Part shown: positions 1 to 4,967 of the stretch, in pieces
Layout: every line of letters begins with the position of its first letter
How positions within the stretch are numbered: position 1 is the stretch's first letter
DNA from: DASQUK01 sp046723645
Lineage (GTDB): Bacteria; Actinomycetota; Acidimicrobiia; Acidimicrobiales; VFJN01
Direction of reading: 5' to 3'
NCBI GenBank assembly: GCA_046723645.1
Contig: JBKOUY010000207.1
Location: 1-5,267 of the forward strand
DNA: 5,267 nt
Notes under the pieces: generated by a model
The model's input: only the letters and a program-made list of their open reading frames with translations
Told to the model about the DNA's origin: nothing
The model's database searches: none
Position numbers and translations under genes: made by a program

Positions 1-254
1 GCGACGGTGACGTAGGGGTTGGCCTCGGCGCGGGTGGTCCCGGGGAGGATGCCGACGGTGGTGCCGCCCGCCAGCACGGCCCCGCGGCTTGCGGCCTCGG
101 CCACGCCCGCGCGCCCGCCGGTGACGACGATGCAGCCCCGCTGGGCGAGCAGGCGGCCGACCTCCTCGGCGAGGGCGACGACCGCATCGCTGGCCTCGGT
201 GCCGCCGACCACCGAGACGTAGCGCGGCCGTGAGGCGAGTCCGGCCATCCCCAT
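1..254 (-). CDS. LOG-family / TIGR00725-type nucleotide-binding protein (5' part, runs off left edge)
   Basis: The first 84 codons of a minus-strand gene lie in the window; the 3' end is missing. The N-terminus has a beta strand with a glycine turn (YVSVVGG, residues 12-18), a helix (AEEVGRLLAQRG, 29-40), the loop VVTGGRAGVAEAASRGA (43-59), then AGGTTVGILPG (62-72) and ANPYVTV (78-84). This order matches the Rossmann-like fold of the TIGR00725 branch of the LOG ('lysine decarboxylase-like') superfamily. Relatives include nucleoside-monophosphate phosphoribohydrolases and proteins of unknown role. The diagnostic PGGxGTxxE motif would lie beyond the edge, so catalytic competence cannot be judged. 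ATG at 254 is preferred over the in-frame ATG at 248 because GATAAT lies exactly 7 nt before it, as in a leaderless transcript. The gene is transcribed away from fumC. The family call is fairly secure; the substrate is unknown. Confidence 0.8.
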   Translation of the reverse strand, partial: MGMAGLASRPRYVSVVGGTEASDAVVALAEEVGRLLAQRGCIVVTGGRAGVAEAASRGAVLAGGTTVGILPGTTRAEANPYVTV

Positions 255-261
255 GCCGGGG

Positions 262-267
262 ATTATC
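262..267 (-). promoter_or_regulatory. Putative leaderless -10 box of the LOG-type gene
   Basis: Read on the minus strand this is GATAAT, a 5/6 match to TATAAT. It is separated by 7 nt (255-261) from the ATG at 254. This places the expected transcription start at or next to the first base of the start codon. No purine-rich Shine-Dalgarno sequence is visible. No convincing -35 element is seen. Confidence 0.5.
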
Positions 268-313
268 GCGTGCGCCCGGCCGCCGGCCCGGCTAGCGGGC
301 GAGCGGACACGAT

Positions 314-367
314 CCGAACTTGCGGCACTTAGCGCCCCCATGGGGGCCCTAACCGCCGCAAGTTCGG
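314..367. repeat. 54-bp near-perfect palindrome between divergent genes
   Basis: The arms CCGAACTTGCGGC (314-326) and GCCGCAAGTTCGG (355-367) are perfect 13-bp inverse complements. The interior continues the symmetry around the centre at 340/341: TTAG (329-332) pairs with CTAA (349-352), and GCCCCCA (334-340) pairs with TGGGGGC (341-347). In total 24 of 27 base pairs match; the breaks are 327/354, 328/353 and 333/348. It lies about midway between the starts of the LOG-type gene (254) and fumC (448), upstream of both putative promoters. No T-run flanks it, and no gene is expected to be transcribed into it, so a terminator is unlikely. An operator, a cruciform-forming element, a REP-like interspersed palindrome or a structured small RNA are all possible. 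Confidence 0.85.
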
Positions 368-433
368 GTAGGCAGTGCGGTGGTGGACGGGCGCGTCCCC
401 CGCCCGGATGCTGTCGCGGCCCGGAACGGTGGG

Positions 434-439
434 TACCGT
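434..439 (+). promoter_or_regulatory. Putative leaderless -10 box of fumC (TACCGT)
   Basis: TACCGT fits the actinobacterial TANNNT -10 pattern and ends 8 nt before the GTG at 448. A CTGTCG at 411-416, 17 nt upstream, is only a weak -35 candidate. There is no Shine-Dalgarno sequence. The hexamer decides the start codon: it lies inside the longer open frame that begins at 253, so translation from 253 would have to read through the promoter. Confidence 0.5.
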
Positions 440-447
440 CCAACACC

Positions 448-1842
448 GTGACAAGCGAAGGCGACGGCTACCGCGTGGAGCAGGACAGCATGGGTGAGGT
501 GCGAGTGCCCGCCTCGGCCCGCTGGGGGGCCCAGACGCAGCGGGCGATCGAGAACTTTCCGATCTCGGGCAGGCCCCTGGAGGCATCGCTGATCGCGGCG
601 CTGGGCCGCATCAAGGGCGCCGCGGCCCAGGCCAACGCGCGGCTCGGCGTCATCGAGCCGGACATGGCCGACGCCATCAGCGCCGCGGCCGCCGAGGTGG
701 CAGAGGGCCGCTGGGACGCGCACTTCCCCATCGACGTGTTCCAGACCGGGTCCGGCACCAGCTCCAACATGAACGCCAACGAGGTGCTGGCCAACCTGGC
801 ATCCGAGCGGCTGGGGCGCCCGGTCCACCCCAACGATCATGTCAACGCCTCGCAGTCGTCGAACGACGTGTTCCCGTCGGCGATCCACGTGGCGGCCGCG
901 CACCAGACCCAGACCGCGCTGCTCCCGGCACTGGAGTACCTGGGCCTGGCGCTGCGGGCGAAGTCCCGTTCGTTCGCCAAGGTCGTCAAGTCGGGCCGCA
1001 CCCACCTCATGGACGCCACCCCGGTCACGCTGGGCCAGGAGTTCGGGGGCTACGCCGCCCAGATCTCCCAGGCGGCGGGGCGCATCAAGTCCACGCTGGG
1101 CAGCGTCGGCGAGCTGCCGCTCGGCGGCACGGCCGTCGGCACCGGCATCAACTGTCCACCCGGCTTCGCCGCGGACGTGATCGACCGGCTGGCGCGTGAC
1201 CTGGAGCTGCCGCTCGTCGAGGCGGGCGACCACTTCGCGGTGCAGGGCGCCCGCGACGCCCTGGTGTCTCTGTCCGGCAGCCTGCGGGCGCTGGCGGTGG
1301 CGCTCGTCAAGGTCGGCAACGACATCCGCTGGATGGCGTCGGGTCCCCGCACCGGGCTGGCGGAGATCCGGCTGCCCGACCTGCAGCCGGGCTCGTCGAT
1401 CATGCCGGGCAAGGTCAACCCGGTGCTGGTGGAGGCGCTCACCCAGGTCGCGGCCCAGGTCATCGGCAACGACGCCGCGGTCGCCTTCGCGGGGTCGCAG
1501 GGCAACTTCGAGCTGAACGTCTACCTGCCGGTGATCTCCCGCAACGTGCTCGAGTCGATCCGGCTGCTCGCCAACGTGACCCGCTTGTTCGCCGATCGCT
1601 GCGTGGCCGGCATCGAGGCCGACGTCGAGCGCTGCCGGGCCTACGCCGAGTCGAGCCCGTCCCTGGGGACCACGCTGACCCCCTACATCGGGTACGACGC
1701 GGCCGCGCTCATCGTCAAGGAGAGCATCGCCACTGGGCGCAGCGTGCGCGAGCTGGTGCTCGAGAAGGGCCTGCTGACCGAGGAGCAACTGGACGTGGCC
1801 CTCGACGTCCTCGGCATGACCAAGGGCGGGGTCCGCAAGTAG
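448..1842 (+). CDS. fumC: Class II fumarate hydratase
   Basis: This gene encodes a 464-residue fumarase, which reversibly hydrates fumarate to L-malate in the cytoplasmic TCA cycle; the family is homotetrameric and iron-independent. The length is normal for FumC. Visible landmarks are TGSGTSSNMN at residues 100-109 (substrate loop), a VNASQSSNDVFPSAIH stretch typical of fumarases, THLMDATPV with the catalytic-base histidine at H186, and the superfamily signature GSSIMPGKVN at 315-324. In that signature S317 aligns with the catalytic serine of E. coli FumC, and K322 and N324 are retained. The C-terminal segment ending TKGGVRK is intact. Aspartase and argininosuccinate lyase share the fold, but the GTSSNMN and SSNDVFP contexts favour fumarase. 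The frame is open back to 253, but GTG 448 gives the family's normal N-terminus and sits 8 nt after TACCGT; the upstream part lacks recognisable protein sequence and contains the palindrome. The downstream neighbour is convergent, so the gene is probably monocistronic. Confidence 0.97.
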   Translation: MTSEGDGYRVEQDSMGEVRVPASARWGAQTQRAIENFPISGRPLEASLIAALGRIKGAAAQANARLGVIEPDMADAISAAAAEVAEGRWDAHFPIDVFQTGSGTSSNMNANEVLANLASERLGRPVHPNDHVNASQSSNDVFPSAIHVAAAHQTQTALLPALEYLGLALRAKSRSFAKVVKSGRTHLMDATPVTLGQEFGGYAAQISQAAGRIKSTLGSVGELPLGGTAVGTGINCPPGFAADVIDRLARDLELPLVEAGDHFAVQGARDALVSLSGSLRALAVALVKVGNDIRWMASGPRTGLAEIRLPDLQPGSSIMPGKVNPVLVEALTQVAAQVIGNDAAVAFAGSQGNFELNVYLPVISRNVLESIRLLANVTRLFADRCVAGIEADVERCRAYAESSPSLGTTLTPYIGYDAAALIVKESIATGRSVRELVLEKGLLTEEQLDVALDVLGMTKGGVRK

Positions 1843-1858
1843 CGCCGCCCCTCGGCGC
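1842..1858. terminator. Short GC hairpin between convergent genes
   Basis: GCGCCG (1842-1847) and CGGCGC (1853-1858) form a perfect 6-bp stem with a 5-nt loop. It starts at the last base of the fumC stop codon, in the 38-bp gap before the convergent stop at 1881. No U-tract follows on either strand, so this would be a non-canonical hairpin terminator or 3'-end stabiliser. A second, alternative pairing uses GGGGCGC at 1865-1871. Confidence 0.4.
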
Positions 1859-1880
1859 AGCACTGGGGCGCGAGGGTCCG

Positions 1881-2372
1881 CTAGACGCCGAGCGCGGGGG
1901 AGCCGGGGTAGGGCTTGGGGTCGGCGGGACCCGGGATGTTGGGCCGCGTCCAGCTCATGGCCTTGGCCAGCTCGGACACCGCGTCCCGCCACTCGGGCGG
2001 GTCCCAGCCCTCGGCGAGGGCGGCGACCGAGCGGTCCTGGCGCAGGTGGACGAACGCCGGCAGCTCGTTGACCCCGATCGCCTTGACGAGGTCGCGATCG
2101 GGGTCCGCGAAGGTCAGCATCCTCTCGGCCCACGGCCCGAGGAACTCTCGGGCGTCGTCGGCCCCGGCCGTGACCACGAACGCAATGCGGCAGTCGGCCC
2201 CCCGGAAGTCCTCGAGGATGCGGCCGGCGGTCTCCAGCAGCCAGGCGCTCTCGTAGGTGTACGGATCGAGGATGACGGCCGCCAGGTGGAACGTGGTCAG
2301 CCACGCATCGAGGGTCCGTGGCTCACCGTCGAGCGGCGCGAGCTGCAGGTCACCAGGGGGGTCGGTCGCCAC
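1881..2372 (-). CDS. Thioredoxin-fold protein lacking the CXXC motif
   Basis: A 163-residue cytoplasmic protein without a signal peptide or membrane segment. Features seen are an N-terminal GDLQLAPLDG segment resembling the start of AhpC/TSA-type domains, a strand-turn-helix VILDPYTYESAW (33-44) where thioredoxins carry WCxxC, a middle strand (RIAFVVT, 62-68), FADPDRDLVKAIGV (88-101), and NELPAFVHL (102-110) with a candidate cis-proline at P105. The pattern 'DPD...lv..iGV..lPa' is typical of redoxin domains. The only cysteine is C61, so a dithiol mechanism is impossible; a structural, binding or single-cysteine role is an inference. The proline-rich tail (144-163) looks disordered. GTG 2372 was chosen because TACCGT lies 8 nt upstream. 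The open frame continues far upstream, but that part has no protein character and overlaps real genes. It is divergent from the 2433 gene and convergent with fumC. Confidence 0.8.
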   Translation of the reverse strand: MATDPPGDLQLAPLDGEPRTLDAWLTTFHLAAVILDPYTYESAWLLETAGRILEDFRGADCRIAFVVTAGADDAREFLGPWAERMLTFADPDRDLVKAIGVNELPAFVHLRQDRSVAALAEGWDPPEWRDAVSELAKAMSWTRPNIPGPADPKPYPGSPALGV

Positions 2373-2380
2373 GGCCCGAG

Positions 2381-2386
2381 ACGGTA
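2381..2386 (-). promoter_or_regulatory. Putative leaderless -10 box (TACCGT) of the thioredoxin-fold gene
   Basis: On the minus strand TACCGT is followed by 8 nt and then the GTG at 2372. The heptamer TACCGTC and the 8-nt spacing are identical to those of fumC. There is no Shine-Dalgarno sequence. Confidence 0.5.
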
Positions 2387-2419
2387 GCAAGCTGCCGTTT
2401 CCGGGAGCAGATTCGGGGA

Positions 2420-2425
2420 TACGGT
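2420..2425 (+). promoter_or_regulatory. Putative leaderless -10 box (TACGGT) of the 240-residue protein gene
   Basis: TACGGT fits TANNNT and ends 7 nt before the GTG at 2433. A possible weak -35 (TTTCCG, 2398-2403) lies 16 nt upstream. Only 33 bp separate it from the oppositely oriented hexamer at 2381-2386, so the two promoters must share or overlap their -35 regions. Confidence 0.5.
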
Positions 2426-2432
2426 CGGGCCG

Positions 2433-3155
2433 GTGCACCCGATCGAGCGGCTGCGGGTGGTGGCACGAGCGCGAGACATCGAGCAGACGGCCCTGGCGAC
2501 CGAGGCCGCCTCGGTGCTGGGGTCGCTGGCGTTCGACCCGATGAGCCTGCTCACGTCGTGTCGCCGCCTCATCGACCGCCACCCGGCGGCGGGCGCGCTG
2601 TGGTGGGCCTGCGCGCGGCTGCTCGCCGCCGACGACCCCCGGGCACAGGCCCGCACGATCGCCCTCGAGCTCGACGACGATCCCGCCCGGATCGACCTGA
2701 GCCTCGAGCTGCCCGAGGGTGCGGTCGTGACGGTGATCCCCGACGCCGCCGGCGGCTCGGACCTCGCCGACGACCTGGCGGGCATGCGCGACGACCTCGA
2801 GGTGGTCGAGGCCCGGGACGGTCCCGTCCGGGGTTCCGCCGGCGGGGTCCTGCTCGTCGAGGCCGGGGCCGCCGGGCCCGACCGGTTCCTCGGCGCGGCC
2901 GGCACGGGCGAGGCGATGGCGGAGGCCCGGGAGGCCGGTGCGGCCGTGTGGCTCCTGGTGGCCGTGGGCCGGCGCCTGCCGGGGCCGCTGTTCGACGCCC
3001 TGGTGACCCGGGTGGGTGCCGGGCTGGGCGAGGTGGACGCGATCGAGGGGATCGATCGGATCGTGGAGCCCCGCCGGGTGCCGTGCCCGTGCCCGCCCGA
3101 GCTGCTGCGCCAGCCCCCAGGACCGCCCGGAGGGCGTTCCGGCGTCCGGATGTGA
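2433..3155 (+). CDS. Conserved protein of unknown function, NagB/eIF-2B-like character
   Basis: A 240-residue protein. The N-terminal half is helical (IERLRVVARA, residues 4-13; ATEAASVLGSLAFDP, 22-36; then SCRRLIDRHP, 42-51) and ends in GALWWACARLLAADDP (54-69). The second half has alternating strands and helices: a strand around GAVVTVIP (96-103), GGVLLVEAGAAGPDRF (137-152), a Gly-rich turn GAAGTGEA (154-161), AVWLLVAVGRRLPGPLFDAL (171-190) and EGIDRIVEPR (205-214). From memory this resembles a conserved actinobacterial protein sometimes labelled initiation factor 2B-like, in the NagB/RpiA/CoA-transferase-like fold; the annotation is weak and no enzyme activity can be assigned. The C-terminus (PCPCPPELL, then Pro/Gly/Arg-rich) looks unstructured. 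The start GTG lies 7 nt after TACGGT; no Shine-Dalgarno sequence is present. Codon use is like that of the neighbours. The gene shares a divergent promoter region with the thioredoxin-fold gene. Confidence 0.8.
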   Translation: MHPIERLRVVARARDIEQTALATEAASVLGSLAFDPMSLLTSCRRLIDRHPAAGALWWACARLLAADDPRAQARTIALELDDDPARIDLSLELPEGAVVTVIPDAAGGSDLADDLAGMRDDLEVVEARDGPVRGSAGGVLLVEAGAAGPDRFLGAAGTGEAMAEAREAGAAVWLLVAVGRRLPGPLFDALVTRVGAGLGEVDAIEGIDRIVEPRRVPCPCPPELLRQPPGPPGGRSGVRM

Positions 3156-3181
3156 CGGTTTCCGGCGTTTCCGGACGCCGG
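3139..3181 (+). terminator. 12-bp inverted repeat over a stop codon, with a competing hairpin
   Basis: CCGGCGTCCGGA (3139-3150) and TCCGGACGCCGG (3170-3181) are perfect 12-bp inverse complements with a 19-nt loop that contains the TGA of the 240-residue protein (3153-3155). The right arm can instead pair locally: CCGGCGT (3162-3168) with ACGCCGG (3175-3181), 7 bp with a 6-nt loop. No U-run follows. The likely role is transcript 3'-end formation or stabilisation, since the next gene has its own putative promoter. Confidence 0.5.
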
Positions 3182-3196
3182 TCGAGGGTGGTGGCT

Positions 3197-3220
3197 GGCG
3201 CCCGACCACCGTGGGGCGCC
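3197..3220 (+). repeat. Second hairpin in the 3156-3248 gap
   Basis: GGCGCCC (3197-3203) pairs with GGGCGCC (3214-3220), 7 bp with a 10-nt loop. An alternative pairing joins GGTGGT (3187-3192) with ACCACC (3205-3210). It lies 14 nt before the putative -10 box of the next gene, roughly where a -35 region would be, so it may be a terminator-like structure, an operator, or a chance product of high GC content. Confidence 0.35.
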
Positions 3221-3234
3221 CGCCCGGGACCTGG

Positions 3235-3240
3235 CAGAAT
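3235..3240 (+). promoter_or_regulatory. Putative leaderless -10 box (CAGAAT) of the split-barrel oxidoreductase gene
   Basis: CAGAAT matches TATAAT at 4 of 6 positions, including the A at position 2 and T at position 6, and ends 8 nt before ATG 3249. It is the weakest of the hexamers in the window. No Shine-Dalgarno sequence is visible. Confidence 0.4.
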
Positions 3241-3248
3241 CCGGCGCC

Positions 3249-3707
3249 ATGAAGCGCCGCGACCTGGTCCGCATGTCCGACGACGAGGTGGCCGAGTTCC
3301 TCCGGGGACGCCACACGATGAACGTCGCCACCATCAACCACGACGGGACCATCCACATGGTCGCCATGTGGTACGGGTTCGTGGGGGACGCACCGGCGTT
3401 CTGGACGTTCGGCAAGTCGCAGAAGATCCTCAACCTCGAGCGCAACCCGCAGATCACGTGCCTGGTCGAGGCCGGCGACAAGTACGAGGAGCTGCAGGGG
3501 GTCGAGCTGGTGGGCCGGGCCGAGCTGGTGCCCGACCACGAGGGCCGGATGGCGATCGGCCGCAGCGTCTTCGAGCGCTACCTCGGCGAGTGGTCCGAGG
3601 AGGTTCAGCCCTTCCTCGAGCGAACCGGGGCCAAGCGGGTGGGCGTGATCGTCCACGTCGACCGGGTCGTCTCCTGGGACCACCGCAAGCTCGGCGGCGC
3701 GTACTGA
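3249..3707 (+). CDS. Pyridoxamine 5'-phosphate oxidase-fold (split beta-barrel) FMN/F420-type oxidoreductase
   Basis: A 152-residue single-domain protein, the usual size for small PPOX-fold proteins. The order is characteristic: an N-terminal helix RMSDDEVAEFLRG (8-20), NVATINHDGTIHMVAMWYGF (25-44; the 'AT...DG.pH...mWy' strand pair), FWTFGKSQKILNLERNP (51-67; cofactor-phosphate-binding helix), a strand ITCLVEAG (69-76), the connector KYEELQGVELVGRAEL (78-93), and a C-terminal SWDHRKLGG (142-150). These match the FDOR-B-type group common in actinobacteria, whose members use deazaflavin F420, FMN or heme-derived ligands; the cofactor here cannot be settled by reading. It has no signal peptide and is expected to be cytoplasmic. 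ATG 3249 starts just before the first helix and lies 8 nt after CAGAAT. Hairpins on both sides suggest a monocistronic unit. The substrate is unknown. Confidence 0.88.
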   Translation: MKRRDLVRMSDDEVAEFLRGRHTMNVATINHDGTIHMVAMWYGFVGDAPAFWTFGKSQKILNLERNPQITCLVEAGDKYEELQGVELVGRAELVPDHEGRMAIGRSVFERYLGEWSEEVQPFLERTGAKRVGVIVHVDRVVSWDHRKLGGAY

Positions 3708-3712
3708 CCGGA

Positions 3713-3725
3713 GGGGGCGGCCCCC
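3713..3725 (+). terminator. Short G5/C5 hairpin after the oxidoreductase gene
   Basis: GGGGG (3713-3717) and CCCCC (3721-3725) flank a CGG loop, starting 5 nt after the TGA at 3705-3707. No T-run follows. The hairpin ends 8 nt before the next putative -10 box, so it could separate the two transcripts, but such a short stem is also expected by chance in DNA this GC-rich. Confidence 0.35.
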
Positions 3726-3733
3726 GGGCGCGT

Positions 3734-3739
3734 TAGCGT
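3734..3739 (+). promoter_or_regulatory. Putative leaderless -10 box (TAGCGT) of the DUF885-type gene
   Basis: TAGCGT fits TANNNT and ends 7 nt before GTG 3747. The following C gives TAGCGTC, the same TA[C/G][C/G]GTC form seen at the three other GTG-initiated genes in the window. There is no Shine-Dalgarno sequence. Confidence 0.5.
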
Positions 3740-3746
3740 CGCCGCC

Positions 3747-4958
3747 GTGGGAGAGACCGACGTCGTCGAGCGCTATCTCGAGCTCGGGCTGCGGCTCGGC
3801 CGCCACGTAGACGGCTTCGTCGATGCGTACTACGGCCCGCCCGAGCTGGCGGCACGGGCGGAGGCCGAGCCGCCGCGTCCGCCCGCGGAGCTGGCGGCCG
3901 AGGCGGGACGGCTGGTCGCCGACCTCGACGCCGGCGCCGGGGCCGGCCGGCTCGACGCGGGTCGTCGTCGCTGGATCCGGGCCCAGGCCGTCGGCCTCCG
4001 CACCAGTGCGCGCAAGCTCGCGGGGACCGGCGTCGGCTACCTCGACGAGGTCGAGTCGTGCTACGGCGCCCGCCCAGCGCTGGTCGCCGACGACGAGCTG
4101 GCGGCCGCCCACGGGCGCCTCGACCGGGTCCTGCCCCCCGACGGCGGCGCACCGCTGCGCGAGCGCTACATCGCCTGGCGGGAGGCGCACGCCATCCCGC
4201 CCGAGAGGCTGGAGCCGGCCATCCGCTCGCTGGCCGACGACCTGCGGGAGCGGACCCAGCGGCTCTTCGGGCTGCCGGACGGCGAGCACGTGGAGTGGAT
4301 CTTCGAGACCGACAAGCCCTGGTCGGGCTTCAACTACTACGAGGGCGGGCTCCGCAGCCGGGTGGCCATCAACCTCGACCTGCCGGTGCTGTCGCTGACC
4401 CTCGGCCAGCTGGTGGCCCACGAGGCCTATCCCGGTCACCACACGGAGCACACCCGCAAGGAGGTCGGCCTCGTCCGCCAGCGCCGCTGGCTCGAGGAGA
4501 CGATCTTCCTGGTGGGCACGCCCCAGTGCACGATGGCCGAGGGCCTGGCCGACCTCGGGGTCGAGGTCGTGGTGGGCCGTCGCCCGGAGCCCATGGTGGC
4601 CGAGCACCTGCGGCCGCTGGGCATCCGCTACGACGCCGAGGTGGCGGCCGCGGTGGCCGAGTCGGCCGAGGCGCTGTCGTGGGTGCGGTCGAACGCCGCC
4701 ATCCATCTGCACGACGGCGGCTGGCCGGTCGAGGACGTGGTCGCGTACCTCGAGCGCTGGGCGCTCCTGCCTCGGAACCGGGCCGAGAAGGCGGTGTCGT
4801 TCCTCACCGACCCGACCTGGCGTGCGTACAGCCACTGCTACACCGAGGGCCTGCGGCTCTGCCGGGGCTACGTCGCCGGTGATCCCGCGCGGTTCGAGCG
4901 CCTCGTCACCGACCAGCTGCTGCAGGCCGACCTGGCCGCACAGCAGCCCCCCATGTAG
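3747..4958 (+). CDS. DUF885-type putative zinc metallohydrolase
   Basis: A 403-residue protein. The strongest signal is LVAHEAYPGHHTEH, with H225, E226, P229, G230, H231 and H232 forming the HExxPGHH signature of DUF885 proteins, which are thought to be zinc metallopeptidases of the gluzincin type. The downstream AEGLADLG supplies E265, a plausible third metal ligand. Upstream, FNYYEGGLRSRVAINLD (about 195-211) matches the strand region before the metal site; downstream, AIHLHDGGWPVEDVVAYL and SHCYTEG are the C-terminal conserved segments. The N-terminal 120 residues are helical and Ala/Arg-rich. Many DUF885 proteins are exported lipoproteins of about 550-600 residues; this one is short and has no signal peptide, so a cytoplasmic location is inferred. 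GTG 3747 is preferred because of TAGCGT 7 nt upstream. A CoA-lyase gene follows after 9 nt, in the same frame. The substrate is unknown. Confidence 0.85.
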   Translation: MGETDVVERYLELGLRLGRHVDGFVDAYYGPPELAARAEAEPPRPPAELAAEAGRLVADLDAGAGAGRLDAGRRRWIRAQAVGLRTSARKLAGTGVGYLDEVESCYGARPALVADDELAAAHGRLDRVLPPDGGAPLRERYIAWREAHAIPPERLEPAIRSLADDLRERTQRLFGLPDGEHVEWIFETDKPWSGFNYYEGGLRSRVAINLDLPVLSLTLGQLVAHEAYPGHHTEHTRKEVGLVRQRRWLEETIFLVGTPQCTMAEGLADLGVEVVVGRRPEPMVAEHLRPLGIRYDAEVAAAVAESAEALSWVRSNAAIHLHDGGWPVEDVVAYLERWALLPRNRAEKAVSFLTDPTWRAYSHCYTEGLRLCRGYVAGDPARFERLVTDQLLQADLAAQQPPM

Positions 4959-4967
4959 GCAGCCGCC

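Noticed and set aside
286..300. Small hairpin GCCCG-GCTAG-CGGGC upstream of the LOG-type gene
   Set aside because: The 5-bp stem is readily expected by chance in such GC-rich DNA, and the location between divergent genes gives no reason for a terminator.
314..367. Palindrome read as an actinobacterial LexA/SOS box (GAAC...GTTC)
   Set aside because: GAAC and GTTC are present, but about 40 bp apart instead of the 4-nt spacing of a LexA site.
388..406. Hairpin CGGGCG/CGCCCG upstream of fumC
   Set aside because: The 6-bp G/C-only stem with a 7-nt loop is within chance expectation for the composition.
253..447. N-terminal extension of fumC to an ATG at 253, giving 529 residues
   Set aside because: The extra 65 residues have no fumarase counterpart, run through the palindrome and the putative promoter, and overlap the start codon of the divergent LOG-type gene. 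GTG 448 gives a normal 464-residue FumC.
349..2304. Minus-strand open frame of 651 codons antisense to fumC
   Set aside because: It is an out-of-frame shadow of fumC and of the thioredoxin-fold gene, with biased composition and no recognisable motif.
2318..3736. Plus-strand open frame of 472 codons overlapping the 240-residue protein and the oxidoreductase
   Set aside because: The translation is Arg/Gly/Pro/Ala-rich and repetitive, with no domain pattern. The overlapping frames encode recognisable proteins.
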